A stretch of 64,000 bases of DNA from JBGPHT01 sp041484525 (lineage in GTDB: Bacteria; Acidobacteriota; Terriglobia; Bryobacterales; Bryobacteraceae), in NCBI GenBank assembly GCA_041484525.1, contig JBGPHT010000007.1, positions 28,537 to 92,536 on the forward strand, in the 5' to 3' direction. This document shows positions 34,871 to 44,260 of this stretch, piece by piece. Every line of letters begins with the position of its first letter. Position 1 is the first letter of the stretch. The position numbers and the translations under genes are program-made. The notes beneath the pieces are model-generated. The model was not told the DNA's origin. It ran no database searches and worked only from the letters and a program-made list of their open reading frames with translations.

Positions 34871-36718
34871 TCAGACCGCGATCGGCAGGCGAATGAAAAA
34901 GGTCGTACCCTTCCCCGGTTCGCTCGTGAAATCGATTGTACCATCGTGCAATTGCACGATCCGGAAGGTCATGGCCAATCCGATTCCGGAGCCTTCCTTC
35001 TTGGTAGTGAAATACAGGCGGAAGATCTTTTCGCGCAGTTCCGGCGGAATCGCGCAGCCGGTGTCGGAGATGCGGATCTCCGCCGTGTCCTCCTTCGCCA
35101 GCGACTCGAACCGTAGCTCGCCCCCTTCCGGCATCGCCTGCATGGCGTTGACTACCACGTTGAGCACCGCCTGCTTCAGCAGGTCGCGGTCGATCCGCAC
35201 CGCCGCTCCCTCGGCATCCTCGACTACGTTGACGCGGATCTTCAAGGCGTCCGCCTGCGGGCGTGCCAGGTCCACGATTTCGCCCATCAGCTCCCGTACC
35301 GAAACGGTGGAGAGGTTGAGTTCCACGGGCCGCGTGAAATCCAGGAACGTTTTCACCACACGGTCCAGCCGCAGGATCTCGCGCGAAATGATCTCCATCT
35401 GCTGGCCGACGTCGGTGTCGCCGTGGGCCAGCTTGGCGCGCGCCACTTCCACGTGCAGCAGAATGGCGTTGAGCGGATTCTTCACCTCGTGCGCGACGCC
35501 GCTCGAAACGCGGCTGAGCGCGGCCAGCCGGTCGGCGGTCTGCAGCTCGCGACCCAGCTTGCGCTGCGCTTCGGGATCGCGGAGCCGCACCAACAGGCCG
35601 GAGCCCGCGTTGGCGCCGCCCGGAATCGCCTCCAGCATATCCACCGAGAGCACTACCACTGGCAGTCCGGGCGCCAGCTCCCCGGGGGCCGCCACCGGGA
35701 TCCGGCGATTGCGCACCGGCCGGCCGGTCTGCGAGGCCTGCGCCACCAACAGGCCGAGCGTGGTCGAAGGCGGAAAGACCTCCGTGATCGAGTGGCCGGG
35801 AAGTTCGGTGCGCTGCCGTGCCAGAAACTTTTCGACCGATCCGGACGCAAACACCAGCCGCTGCTCGCGATTGAAAATGAAGACGGCATCTTCCAGATCG
35901 GAGAGCAGCCGGTCGATGTTGCCGCGCAGGTCGGACACTTCGTACCGTGCACCGCGCAGGCGTTCGCTGAGCAGCGTGACGCGGGAGGACATGATCGACA
36001 GATCGTCCGTCGCCGGCTTGCCGTCGCTCTCTTTCTGCGGCTCATAGTCGCCGCTCGTCACCAACTCGAGTTGCTGCCGCAGCCGTCCCAGCGGCCGGAA
36101 GGCGATCGCCGAAAACAGAAACGTGATGCAGACGGCCCCGATCACCGAAACCAGCGCCACGCGGGAGTTTTCGCGGAGTCTGGGGACCATGGCGTCACGA
36201 ATGAGCCCTGGCGCGACGATCACGCGCAGGTACAGCAGCGTCTTCTGCCCTTGCACGTCCCCCAGCGATTGTTGGAGCTGATAATACTGCGCGTCCTTGG
36301 TTGTCAGCAGTCGCAGCTTCTCGTACCAGCCGGCGCCGTGCACCAGGCGGCGGAAATCCGGATATGGTGGAGGTTTCTCGCCCACGCGGTTGGGGAGGCT
36401 GGCGGCCAGGACCTCGTTGTTCGATGGATCCACCACCGCGATCTCCAGAATCGCGTGGGCATTCGTCAGGAGATCGAGAAGGTCTGTCGCCAGTTGGCGG
36501 TCACGCAGCGCGTCGCGCAGCGAAAGCGTGCGGCTGGCGGGAGAGTTGAGGGTATTGCTCACGAATTTGGCGGCGATTAACTGCAGTTGGCCGGCCCGCT
36601 CCAGCGTCGACTGGAACTGCTGCTGCATGTTGTTCCCCAGGTCCACGATGGAGATGAGTCCCACCATGAGGGTGGCCAGCATCACGAAACCCAGGGTCAG
36701 CTTGGCCTGCAGGCTCAT
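34871..36718 (-). CDS. membrane sensor histidine kinase (NtrB/AtoS type) with PAS domain
   Basis: This 615-residue protein has a first membrane helix (LTLGFVMLATLMVGLISI), a periplasmic sensor domain (~30-180), a second helix (VSVIGAVCITFLFSAIAFRP), a HAMP linker and a PAS domain near 280-380. The kinase core includes the phosphorylation site VSSGVAHEVKNPLNAILLHV, the N box LLKQAVLNVVVNAMQAMPEG, and G boxes ISDTGCAIPP and GSGIGLAM. No response regulator gene is adjacent, so the partner is unlinked; NtrC-type activators such as the one at 45532 are possible partners in principle. It starts 3 bp after the quinone oxidoreductase stop. Confidence 0.88.
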   Translation of the reverse strand: MSLQAKLTLGFVMLATLMVGLISIVDLGNNMQQQFQSTLERAGQLQLIAAKFVSNTLNSPASRTLSLRDALRDRQLATDLLDLLTNAHAILEIAVVDPSNNEVLAASLPNRVGEKPPPYPDFRRLVHGAGWYEKLRLLTTKDAQYYQLQQSLGDVQGQKTLLYLRVIVAPGLIRDAMVPRLRENSRVALVSVIGAVCITFLFSAIAFRPLGRLRQQLELVTSGDYEPQKESDGKPATDDLSIMSSRVTLLSERLRGARYEVSDLRGNIDRLLSDLEDAVFIFNREQRLVFASGSVEKFLARQRTELPGHSITEVFPPSTTLGLLVAQASQTGRPVRNRRIPVAAPGELAPGLPVVVLSVDMLEAIPGGANAGSGLLVRLRDPEAQRKLGRELQTADRLAALSRVSSGVAHEVKNPLNAILLHVEVARAKLAHGDTDVGQQMEIISREILRLDRVVKTFLDFTRPVELNLSTVSVRELMGEIVDLARPQADALKIRVNVVEDAEGAAVRIDRDLLKQAVLNVVVNAMQAMPEGGELRFESLAKEDTAEIRISDTGCAIPPELREKIFRLYFTTKKEGSGIGLAMTFRIVQLHDGTIDFTSEPGKGTTFFIRLPIAV

Positions 36719-36721
36719 GAG

Positions 36722-37693
36722 CTAAGAAACGTTCAGAACGAGTTTGCCTGCTGACTGGCGGCTCTCGAGGTCGCGATGGGCCGCGGCCGCATCGGCCAGA
36801 GGATAGGTACGGTCGATACGCAGTTTCAGTTTTCCCGACGCCACCCAGTTGAGCACGTCTCCCGCGCGCTCGAGCAGTTCCGCGCGGTTGGCTACGTAGT
36901 GGCCCAGACTAGGCCGCGTGAGGAAGAGCGACCCCTTGGCGTTCAGAATCCCGGCGTCGAAAGGCGGAACCGATCCGCTCGATTGACCGAACAGCGCCAG
37001 CAGGCCGCGTGGACGCAGCGAGTTCAGGCTCTTGTCGAAGGTGGTCTTGCCGACGGAATCGTACACCACGTCCACGCCGCGTCCGCCGGTGAGCCGTTTC
37101 ACTTCAGCCTCAAAATCCTGCTTGGTGTAAAGGATCGCCTCGTCCACCCCGTGCTGGCGCGCGATCCGCGCCTTCTCGGCCGTCGAGACCGTGCCGAACA
37201 CGCGCGCTCCCAGCATCTTCGCCATTTGCACTATGAGTCCGCCGGCGCCGCCCGCCGCGGCATGAACCAGGCACGTGTCGCCGCTCTTCAAAGGGTACGT
37301 GGAATGCGTGAGGTAGTGCGCCGTCATGCCCTGCAGCATGACGGCCGCCGCGGTTTGAAAATCCAGCCCGTCCGGAATCTTCACTAACTGCCAGGCCGGC
37401 ACCACGGCGTACTCGGCATAGGATCCGCGCGCCATGGCATAAGCCACGCGGTCGCCCGGCTGGACTTCAGTCACATCCGGCCCGACCGCCGCCACCGTAC
37501 CCGCCGCCTCGCTCCCCAGCACGATCGGCAGATCGGCCTTGTACAATCCCGTACGGAAATAGACGTCGATGAAGTTGACGCCGCTGGCGGCAATCCGCAC
37601 CAGCGCCTGCTTTGGACCGGGCGTGGGGGCGGCCACCTCGGTCAACTGCATCTTCTCGGGGCCGCCGGGCTCTTGGACTAGAATCGCTTTCAT
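36722..37693 (-). CDS. NADPH:quinone oxidoreductase (zinc-free MDR family)
   Basis: The 323-residue protein matches the quinone reductase branch of medium-chain dehydrogenases. The N-terminal GroES-like domain has GVNFIDVYFRTGLYKADLPI-type sequence, and the Rossmann motif is AAAGGAGGLIVQMAKMLGA. A conserved VDVVYDSVGKTTFDKSL follows. The zinc-binding cysteine cluster of alcohol dehydrogenases is absent. It should reduce quinones or activated double bonds with NADPH. It sits between the unknown gene 37697 (3 bp) and the histidine kinase (3 bp), so the three are probably one transcript; a functional link is not evident. Confidence 0.88.
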   Translation of the reverse strand: MKAILVQEPGGPEKMQLTEVAAPTPGPKQALVRIAASGVNFIDVYFRTGLYKADLPIVLGSEAAGTVAAVGPDVTEVQPGDRVAYAMARGSYAEYAVVPAWQLVKIPDGLDFQTAAAVMLQGMTAHYLTHSTYPLKSGDTCLVHAAAGGAGGLIVQMAKMLGARVFGTVSTAEKARIARQHGVDEAILYTKQDFEAEVKRLTGGRGVDVVYDSVGKTTFDKSLNSLRPRGLLALFGQSSGSVPPFDAGILNAKGSLFLTRPSLGHYVANRAELLERAGDVLNWVASGKLKLRIDRTYPLADAAAAHRDLESRQSAGKLVLNVS

Positions 37694-37696
37694 GGC

Positions 37697-38248
37697 TCAA
37701 CCTCTTCGCAGGACCCTACGGGTGTGGACAGTCGTTGCATAGAGTAACAGATAGAGCAAAGTAAACGGGAAAGTGAGAATGCGCGCAATGGTACGGACCG
37801 CCCCTGCCCCGGCCAGACCTGCGCGTAAAAATACAAATTGCCGGATGATCTTCAGGTTGGTGCGGTCCGCCCAGAAGTAATCGCCGTTCTCATTGATGAT
37901 GAAAATCTTGGCCGGAATGCGCAGCCCCAGCATCCATTTCCACTTAGTCATCACCGGTTCGCCGGAGCAGATGATGCCGATGAGCGAGTACCGGTTCTTC
38001 GCCAGTTCCTTGTAGAGCTTGCGGCGCGCCTCCCCGCCGCGATAGTCGATCACCCGGTACACGCGCGTGTTCTGCGGCGAAAAACCCTGCGGCAGTTTGG
38101 CGTAGCAGGTGACCAGATCGATCGGCATCTCGCTGCCCCAACTCTGTCGCAAGCCGGTGATGATGCCTTCGAGCAAGCCGCGCGAGCCGCTCTCGATGAG
38201 CAGGATGGCATTCACTTTCGGCAGGTTGCCGGTAAGAAAATAGCGCAC
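37697..38248 (-). CDS. conserved hypothetical protein with C-terminal membrane segment
   Basis: The 183-residue protein starts MRYFLTGNLPKVNAILLIES. It has a Rossmann-like alternation of strands (AILLIESGSRGLLEGIITGL, MPIDLVTCYAKLP, RVYRVIDYRGGEA, YSLIGIICSGEPVM, AKIFIINENGDYFW) and a C-terminal hydrophobic helix (ILTFPFTLLYLLLYATTV) with a basic end. It could be a nucleotide-sugar or glycosyltransferase-like protein, but no catalytic motif is clear. It begins 35 bp from the divergent murQ gene. Confidence 0.5.
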   Translation of the reverse strand: MRYFLTGNLPKVNAILLIESGSRGLLEGIITGLRQSWGSEMPIDLVTCYAKLPQGFSPQNTRVYRVIDYRGGEARRKLYKELAKNRYSLIGIICSGEPVMTKWKWMLGLRIPAKIFIINENGDYFWADRTNLKIIRQFVFLRAGLAGAGAVRTIARILTFPFTLLYLLLYATTVHTRRVLRRG

Positions 38249-38283
38249 TGCCTGATGTTAGCCTGAATGACATAGCCTCCACC

Positions 38284-39192
38284 ATGTTGGAAAACCTGTC
38301 CACAGAGCAGCCCAATCCGGCTTCCGCCGCGATCGACTCGCTGCCCACCGAAGACGTCCTGCGCATCATCAACAGCGAAGACCGCAAGGTGGCGGACGTG
38401 GTGCAGCGCGAGATTCCGGCCATCGCGCGCGCCGTCGATGCCGTGGTGGCGGCGTTCGAGCACGGCGGCCGGCTGTTCTACATCGGCGCCGGCACCAGCG
38501 GCCGCCTGGGCGTGCTCGACGCCTCCGAGTGCCCGCCGACGTTCTCCGTGCCGCCCGGAATGGTGCAGGGGATCATGGCGGGCGGCGAAGCGGCGCTGTC
38601 CCGAGCCACCGAGACCACGGAGGACGATCCCGCCATCGGCGTGCGCGATCTGACGGAACGCGGCTTCACCGCGCGCGACGTTCTGGTGGGCATCGCCGCC
38701 AGCGGCCGCACCCCGTACGTGCTCGGCGCCATGGCGGAAGCCCGCCGCATCGGCGCCGTCACCGTGGGGATCAGTTGCGTGGAGCAATCGGAGCTGGCGC
38801 GTGCTGTGGATATCGCGATCACGCCTGTGGTGGGTCCCGAAATCATCGCCGGGTCCACCCGCATGAAGTCCGGAACCGCGCAAAAGCTGGTACTCAACAT
38901 GCTTACTACGACAGCGTTCGCGCGGTTGGGCTATGTATACGGAAACCTGATGGTGAATGTCCAGCCGAAGAACGTGAAACTGGTGGATCGCGCGCGCCGC
39001 ATCATCGCGCAGGCGGCCGGCGTTTCGTACGACCGCGCCGGCGAACTGTTGCAGGCGTCCGGCAACAGCGTGCGCGCAGCGATTCTGATGGCGAAGACCG
39101 GCATCAGCCGGGAAGAGGCCGAGCGGCGGCTGGCCGAGACGGGCGGGCGCATTTCCCAGGCTCTGGAGAACGCGAAGGGTATCGATGGATAA
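38284..39192 (+). CDS. murQ: N-acetylmuramic acid 6-phosphate etherase
   Basis: This 302-residue SIS-domain enzyme cleaves the lactyl ether of MurNAc-6-phosphate, releasing GlcNAc-6-phosphate and D-lactate in cell-wall recycling. Visible signatures are FYIGAGTSGRLGVLDASECP near residue 60, GIMAGGEAALSRATE, and GPEIIAGSTRMKSGTAQKLV near 190, all typical of MurQ. The C-terminal helical region has GVSYDRAGELLQASGNSVRA. Its stop overlaps the murA start by 8 bp, so recycling and first committed step of peptidoglycan synthesis are translationally coupled. Confidence 0.95.
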   Translation: MLENLSTEQPNPASAAIDSLPTEDVLRIINSEDRKVADVVQREIPAIARAVDAVVAAFEHGGRLFYIGAGTSGRLGVLDASECPPTFSVPPGMVQGIMAGGEAALSRATETTEDDPAIGVRDLTERGFTARDVLVGIAASGRTPYVLGAMAEARRIGAVTVGISCVEQSELARAVDIAITPVVGPEIIAGSTRMKSGTAQKLVLNMLTTTAFARLGYVYGNLMVNVQPKNVKLVDRARRIIAQAAGVSYDRAGELLQASGNSVRAAILMAKTGISREEAERRLAETGGRISQALENAKGIDG

Positions 39193-40441
39193 GTTTGTCA
39201 TCACGGGCGGAACCGCCCTCCACGGAGAGATCCCTATAGGCGGATCGAAGAACTCGGCGCTGCCGGCGCTGGCCGCCGCGCTGCTCACCGACGAGCCGGT
39301 CGTGCTGCGCCGCATTCCGCACGTGCGCGACATCCGCACCATGCAGCGCCTGCTGGTGGATATTGGGTCGAAGGTGGACGTTGCAGGCGAGACTGTCACA
39401 CTGCACACCGAAAAGATCGTTTGCCCGGAGGCGCCCTACGAGCTGGTGAAAACGATGCGCGCCTCGAGCCTGGTATTGGGTCCGCTGGTGGCGCGTACCG
39501 GACGGGCGCGCGTCTCGCTCCCCGGCGGCTGCGCCATCGGCGCGCGGCCCATCAATCTCCACATCTTCGGGCTCGAGCAACTCGGCGCCAAGATCAATCA
39601 GGCGCACGGATATATCGAGGCCGTGGCGCCCGAGGGATTGACCGGCGCGCTGGTCCACTTCGACCGCATCACGGTCACGGGCACCGAGGACCTCATGATG
39701 GCCGCCGTGCTGGCCAAGGGCGAGACCACGCTGCGCAACGCGGCGCGCGAACCCGAAGTGGCCGATCTGGCCAACCTGCTCATCGCCATGGGAGCCCAGA
39801 TCGAAGGCGCCGGCACGTCCACCATCCGGATTCAGGGCGTGGAGCGGCTGCGCGGCGCCGAGCACACCATCATCCCCGACCGCATCGAGGCGGGGACTTT
39901 CCTGATCGCGGGCGCCATCACCGGCGGCGATGTGACGGTCACCGGTTGCGATCCGGAGCACCTCGGTGCTCTCGTGTCCAAGCTGCAACAGGCTGGGGTG
40001 GAGGTGACACAACCGGATGCCGGCTCGGTGCGGGTCCACCCCGGTGGCCGCATCCGCTCGGTCGATATGACCACCGAGGAGTATCCCGGATTCGCCACCG
40101 ACCTGCAGGCGCAGTACATGGCCCTGATGACGCAAGCCGAGGGCATTGCGATCATCGAGGAGAGGATCTTCGAGAACCGCTTCATGCACGCCCAGGAGCT
40201 CGACCGCATGGGCGCCAACATCCGGCTCGACGGCCGGCAGGCGATCGTGGCCGGCCCGCGCGAGCTGACGGGCGCGGGCGTGATTGCCTCCGACCTGCGG
40301 GCCAGCGCCTCCCTGGTGCTGGCTGCGTTAATCGCGCGCGGCGAGACCGTGATCGACCGCGTGTACCACATCGATCGCGGCTATGAGAAAATCGAGACGA
40401 AACTGGCGGGCGTAGGCGCTAAGATCAGGCGGGTGGAATAA
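39185..40441 (+). CDS. murA: UDP-N-acetylglucosamine 1-carboxyvinyltransferase
   Basis: The 418-residue enzyme transfers enolpyruvate from PEP to UDP-GlcNAc, the first committed step of peptidoglycan synthesis, in the cytoplasm. Lys22 in GGSKNSALP and the catalytic Cys116 in SLPGGCAIGARPINLH are both present, so it should be fosfomycin-sensitive by the known mechanism. Typical closing motifs RIFENRFMHAQELDRMGANI and DLRASASLVLAALIARGE are present. It overlaps murQ by 8 bp and is followed after 10 bp by a rhodanese gene. Confidence 0.97.
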   Translation: MDKFVITGGTALHGEIPIGGSKNSALPALAAALLTDEPVVLRRIPHVRDIRTMQRLLVDIGSKVDVAGETVTLHTEKIVCPEAPYELVKTMRASSLVLGPLVARTGRARVSLPGGCAIGARPINLHIFGLEQLGAKINQAHGYIEAVAPEGLTGALVHFDRITVTGTEDLMMAAVLAKGETTLRNAAREPEVADLANLLIAMGAQIEGAGTSTIRIQGVERLRGAEHTIIPDRIEAGTFLIAGAITGGDVTVTGCDPEHLGALVSKLQQAGVEVTQPDAGSVRVHPGGRIRSVDMTTEEYPGFATDLQAQYMALMTQAEGIAIIEERIFENRFMHAQELDRMGANIRLDGRQAIVAGPRELTGAGVIASDLRASASLVLAALIARGETVIDRVYHIDRGYEKIETKLAGVGAKIRRVE

Positions 40442-40451
40442 TAAGCAAAGT

Positions 40452-40820
40452 ATGGCGCACAACCCGGGATTCCTGAAGCTGGTGGATGACGCGAAATCGC
40501 GCATCCAGCAGATCGACGTCGAACAATACAAGACGATGGTGAGTACGGGCGACAAGCACGTCCTGGTGGACACGCGCGAGGACAGCGAATGGACCGCCGG
40601 CCGCGTATCCGGCGCCGTGCACATGAGCCGCGGCATCATCGAGCGCGACGTCGAGACTAAGTATCCGGATAAGTCCACCAAGCTGGTGCTCTACTGCGGC
40701 GGCGGTTTCCGTTCCGCATTATCCGCCGACAGCCTGCAGAAGATGGGATACACGCACGCGATCTCACTCGATGGCGGTTGGCGCGCGCTGAAGGATTCCG
40801 GCCTGCCGCTGGAGAAGTAG
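40452..40820 (+). CDS. single-domain rhodanese-like sulfurtransferase
   Basis: This 122-residue cytoplasmic protein is a single rhodanese domain with LVDTREDSEWTAGRVSGAVH (39-57) and the six-residue active loop CGGGFR (Cys82 to Arg87) that takes the persulfide. The loop length fits sulfur rather than phosphate substrates. It follows murA by 10 bp and is probably co-transcribed; no functional connection is apparent. The ribosome site is weak. Confidence 0.88.
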   Translation: MAHNPGFLKLVDDAKSRIQQIDVEQYKTMVSTGDKHVLVDTREDSEWTAGRVSGAVHMSRGIIERDVETKYPDKSTKLVLYCGGGFRSALSADSLQKMGYTHAISLDGGWRALKDSGLPLEK

Positions 40821-40840
40821 CGCCTCTCGCGCGGCTCCGG

Positions 40841-42280
40841 TCACTTCGGCGGCGTAATCCCCAGATCCGTCAGCACCTTTGGATTTGCGTCATCCATCGC
40901 CAGCACATTGTGGCAGGCGTTGCAATCCTGCGTGATGGTATTGCCGTCCTTGGCCGCGTGGCTGCCGTCGTGGCAACGGAAACAGCCAGGGAAATCGTTG
41001 TGCCCGATATTCAACGGGTACTTGCCCCAGGTGACGTTCATATCCGGGAACACGTTGCGGTCCCAGATCGCCAGCACCTGGTCCGCCGAGCTCCGCACCT
41101 CCGCCTGGCGCTGCTGCCAGACGGCCGGCTGGCTCTGCTGGTAATACTGAACGAACGCCGCCGGGATCTTCTGCGCCGCCGCCTCACGCGTCTTGTAGGT
41201 GGCCTTCAGAATCTCCAGTCCCTGTTTTCTGGCGAACGGCAGCGCGGAAGAAATCAGCCCCTGACTCATGGCTTTGTCCAGGGCGCGATCCGGCAGCTCA
41301 TACGTGTGGGACGGCCGGTTGTGACAGTCCATGCAGTCCATCGTGCGCATCGCGAGACCGGCGCCATCGGGCTTCGCGTCGGGGACTGCATAGACGGTCT
41401 TCTTACCGTTGATCTCGTACTCGACCCACGGAATCATCTGCCGAGCTTCGTCCGAATGGCCGTAACGGATCACAATTCCCTGGCCCAGATGCGTTCCGTG
41501 AATTCCGATGCCGCCGTTGCCGCCGCCGATCTTCATCAGCAGCACGGTCTTGGTGAGGCTGTTGGCTTGGTCCTCGGCGTATTTCGGGATCACGCGAATG
41601 CGGTCCTCGCCGTACTTCTGCGGCCAGTGGCATGTCTCGCAGGTCTCGCGCGCCGGGCGCAAATTGTGGACCGGTGTCGGAATCGGCCGCGGGTAGGTGT
41701 TGAACGTCACCGCGATCACCTGCCCCACGCCGGATAGCTTGCTGCGCACGAACCAGCCGGCGCCGGGTCCGATGTGGCACTTCACGCACTCCACGTTCGA
41801 GTGCGGCGAGTTCTGGTAGGCCGTGAACTCCGGCTGCATCACGGTGTGGCACGTCTTGCCGCAGAACGTCACCGAGTCCATGTAGTTGACGGCGCCGTAG
41901 CTGAGCTGGCTGGCGATCGCGATATTGGCCGTGGTGGTGAGGAGAACGAAGTAGACCAGGCGGCGCAACTCGGGGTTGGCCCAACGCGGCTCCGGGAATT
42001 CCGCTGGATAAATTCCGGAGCGCCCTTCGCGCTTCCGCTTGAGCCAGATCCCCAGGGGAACCAGAATCAGGCCGGCGAAGAATGGCGCCGGCAGCACCAG
42101 AAAGGTAAGAATCCCGATGTACGGGTTCTCCGCCGTGCCGCGCAACGTGATCGGCAGCAGGAACAACCAGAAAACCGTGGCGCTGGTGACCAGCACCACC
42201 CCCAGCAGGCTGATCCAGTTGTTGCACAGATGGATGATAGGGGATAAGCGGCCCCTTTTATCGGATGGCTTAGGCGTCAT
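40841..42280 (-). CDS. NapC/NrfH-like membrane multiheme cytochrome c
   Basis: The 479-residue protein has three hydrophobic segments (residues ~25-45, 57-80, 107-125) before the heme region. Five CXXCH sites start at Cys165, 215, 317, 434 and 454. A sixth site, CGKTCH at 140, has three residues between the cysteines; this CX3CH form together with VMQPEFTAYQNSPHSNVECV is typical of the NapC/NrfH/CymA quinol-oxidising module. It should take electrons from the quinol pool to periplasmic partners. It overlaps the nine-heme gene by 11 bp and is the last gene of the cytochrome operon. Confidence 0.85.
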   Translation of the reverse strand: MTPKPSDKRGRLSPIIHLCNNWISLLGVVLVTSATVFWLFLLPITLRGTAENPYIGILTFLVLPAPFFAGLILVPLGIWLKRKREGRSGIYPAEFPEPRWANPELRRLVYFVLLTTTANIAIASQLSYGAVNYMDSVTFCGKTCHTVMQPEFTAYQNSPHSNVECVKCHIGPGAGWFVRSKLSGVGQVIAVTFNTYPRPIPTPVHNLRPARETCETCHWPQKYGEDRIRVIPKYAEDQANSLTKTVLLMKIGGGNGGIGIHGTHLGQGIVIRYGHSDEARQMIPWVEYEINGKKTVYAVPDAKPDGAGLAMRTMDCMDCHNRPSHTYELPDRALDKAMSQGLISSALPFARKQGLEILKATYKTREAAAQKIPAAFVQYYQQSQPAVWQQRQAEVRSSADQVLAIWDRNVFPDMNVTWGKYPLNIGHNDFPGCFRCHDGSHAAKDGNTITQDCNACHNVLAMDDANPKVLTDLGITPPK

Positions 42281-43937
42281 GCTGGTTTGGCTGGTCTTCC
42301 TTCTTTACGCTATACCCAGTCAGGAAGGCAGTGTCGAGCGGGTAGACGTCGGGATCGAGAATGACGGAATAAAAATGCCATACGACAATCGCCAGCGTGG
42401 CCAGGACGGCCTCGTAGAAGTGGACCGACGTTGCGATATCCAGCCAGCTCTTGGGTAGCCATCGCATGGACAGATTGTTGGCCCATAGCAGCAGGCCGCT
42501 AGCGATCATCACGATAGCACCCCACACCACCGCCCAGTACTCGGCCTTTTCGATGTAGCTGAGCGCCGAGCGGTCCGGGGGCGTCGATCCCAGTCCCAGG
42601 TTGTAGGCGAAGTTGCCGAGCGCCTCGCGCGCATCCACAGTCTTGGGGAGCATCTGTTTCCAGTGCCTACGGAGCCGGCGGCTGGCGGCGAGCGATAGCA
42701 GATGCGTCACCGAAACCCCTATGAAGATGGCCGCCGCGACGCGATGAATCAGGCTGCGCATGGAAGCTTTTCCCTCCATGAGCAGCAGCGGACGCGCCCA
42801 CCACTGGTCGGGATACTGCAAGGCGAAGCCGGTCCACGCCAGCGTGACAAAAGAGAGCGCCAGCACCAAGTGCTGCACGCGCTCGAAGGGCAGCATGCGC
42901 AACCCTCCGAGCCCGGCGTGAACGCCCTCGACTTGCCGCGACGTACGCGCACGGAACCTCGCCCGGATGAGCTTGCGAATCCAATCGCCGCCGTTGTGCA
43001 GCAGCATGAGCCCGATCGTCACCGGAATCAAGACCAGGTAGAATCTGCGTATCCAGCGCAGCGCAGCCGGCTCGGCATTGCCTTCGGCCACGTGTACGCG
43101 GCCGATCGTGAAACGCGTGCCCGCGCCGGGGTGGCATTGGCCGCAGGTCTGCGGCAGGTTCCTCGAGTTGACGGTCGACTTCGGATCGCGCGACGCCAGG
43201 ATGTTGTGCACCCCGTGGCAGCTCGCGCAGTTGGCCACGGTTTGCGATCCGCCCTTGGCCGCGAGACCGTGGAAGGACGAATCGAAACTCAGCAGCCGGT
43301 CCGAAGGCAGTCCGAACTTGCGCGTCAGCCGCACGTCGCCGTGGCAGCTTCCGCAGGTCTCGCGGATGTGCGCGCCGTTCACCGGCGAAGCCTGGTTGGT
43401 ATGTTTCAGGATCCTGTGCTCGCCGTGGCAATCGGTGCAGAGCGGCGCCTGCGTGATGCCGCGCGCCAAAGCCTGCCCGTGCACGCTGGCACGGAACTGC
43501 TCCACCACATCGGTGTGGCACATCCCGCAGGTGTCCGGCACCGCCGTCCGGAAGGCTTGCGATTTCGGCGTCAACAACTCGTGCGCGCTGCCATGGCACA
43601 GCGCGCAATCGGGAGCGCCCTGGTTCCCGCTCTGGCGCGCCTGCCCGTGCACGCCGCCGGCGTAGTCGCCCGCTTGATTGGCGTGGCAGGTGGTGCAGGA
43701 GGGCTTGGGAATGCCCGCTCGATGAGGATACTGGTCGTGCGATGCGTGGCAGGTAGTGCAGGCCAGCCCCGCGTGCGCGCTCTTCTCGATCTTCTGCCCC
43801 TGATCGTGGCAGGATAAGCAATCCGCGTTGGGCGTTTCAAGGGCGAAGAGGCAATTGCCGGCTGCCCCCATCGCCAGCCAGAAAAGCGCGGAACCGAGCC
43901 GTACTCCAAGTTCGGAAAACGCCCGGTTCGGCATCAT
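42270..43937 (-). CDS. nine-heme cytochrome c fused to a b-type cytochrome membrane domain (CbcL-like)
   Basis: I start at ATG 43937, which overlaps the previous stop (TGATG) and gives a signal-like N-terminus (ALFWLAMGAAGNCLFALE). Of 555 residues, 35-275 hold nine CXXCH sites (Cys40, 60, 81, 111, 137, 167, 195, 237, 265). Residues ~296-545 form a four-to-five helix membrane domain with candidate b-heme histidines (LLHNGGDW, RVQHLVLAL, HRVAAAIF, VTHLLSL, VVWHFYSV), like HydC/FdnI. This is the order of Geobacter CbcL, an inner-membrane quinone oxidoreductase for low-potential metal respiration. The substrate here is unknown. Confidence 0.85.
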   Translation of the reverse strand: MMPNRAFSELGVRLGSALFWLAMGAAGNCLFALETPNADCLSCHDQGQKIEKSAHAGLACTTCHASHDQYPHRAGIPKPSCTTCHANQAGDYAGGVHGQARQSGNQGAPDCALCHGSAHELLTPKSQAFRTAVPDTCGMCHTDVVEQFRASVHGQALARGITQAPLCTDCHGEHRILKHTNQASPVNGAHIRETCGSCHGDVRLTRKFGLPSDRLLSFDSSFHGLAAKGGSQTVANCASCHGVHNILASRDPKSTVNSRNLPQTCGQCHPGAGTRFTIGRVHVAEGNAEPAALRWIRRFYLVLIPVTIGLMLLHNGGDWIRKLIRARFRARTSRQVEGVHAGLGGLRMLPFERVQHLVLALSFVTLAWTGFALQYPDQWWARPLLLMEGKASMRSLIHRVAAAIFIGVSVTHLLSLAASRRLRRHWKQMLPKTVDAREALGNFAYNLGLGSTPPDRSALSYIEKAEYWAVVWGAIVMIASGLLLWANNLSMRWLPKSWLDIATSVHFYEAVLATLAIVVWHFYSVILDPDVYPLDTAFLTGYSVKKEDQPNQHDA

Positions 43938-44224
43938 CAGAGCCCCGTGCGGGTGGCTCCCTGGACCCAACTCTGATACGCGTAGACCGCTCCCAACAGC
44001 AGTCCGAAGACGATCATGATCACCGTCAGGCGCTTGCCCCACTTGTCGATGGTCTCGAGTCTCTCCGAGACGGTCGCCTGTTGTGGGACGGCGGACGCGC
44101 CGTGGATTACGTGCAAGGAATCGTCTTCGTGGCGGGCTACGGCCGCACGGTAGGCGATCATCAGCAGCACGACCGCCGCCAGCACCGCCCACAAGACGAG
44201 AAATGGAAGCAGGTTCAGACTCAT
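43937..44224 (-). CDS. small two-helix membrane protein of the cytochrome operon
   Basis: The 95-residue protein has two hydrophobic helices, LLPFLVLWAVLAAVVLLMIA at residues 5-24 and LTVIMIVFGLLLGAVYAYQS near 66-85, with a ~40-residue charged loop between them. It carries no heme or metal motif. Its stop overlaps the start of the nine-heme gene and a GGAGGT ribosome site lies just before its ATG. It is probably an accessory or assembly subunit of the membrane cytochrome complex; I do not recognise a family. Confidence 0.65.
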   Translation of the reverse strand: MSLNLLPFLVLWAVLAAVVLLMIAYRAAVARHEDDSLHVIHGASAVPQQATVSERLETIDKWGKRLTVIMIVFGLLLGAVYAYQSWVQGATRTGL

Positions 44225-44260
44225 GTTTCACCTCCAGAATTCACGCCGGCAGCCGGGGGG

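Noticed and set aside
43938..44231. 98-residue N-terminal extension of the nine-heme protein
   Set aside because: It is an off-frame reading of the two-helix membrane protein gene; ATG 43937 gives a signal-like start and stop/start overlap.
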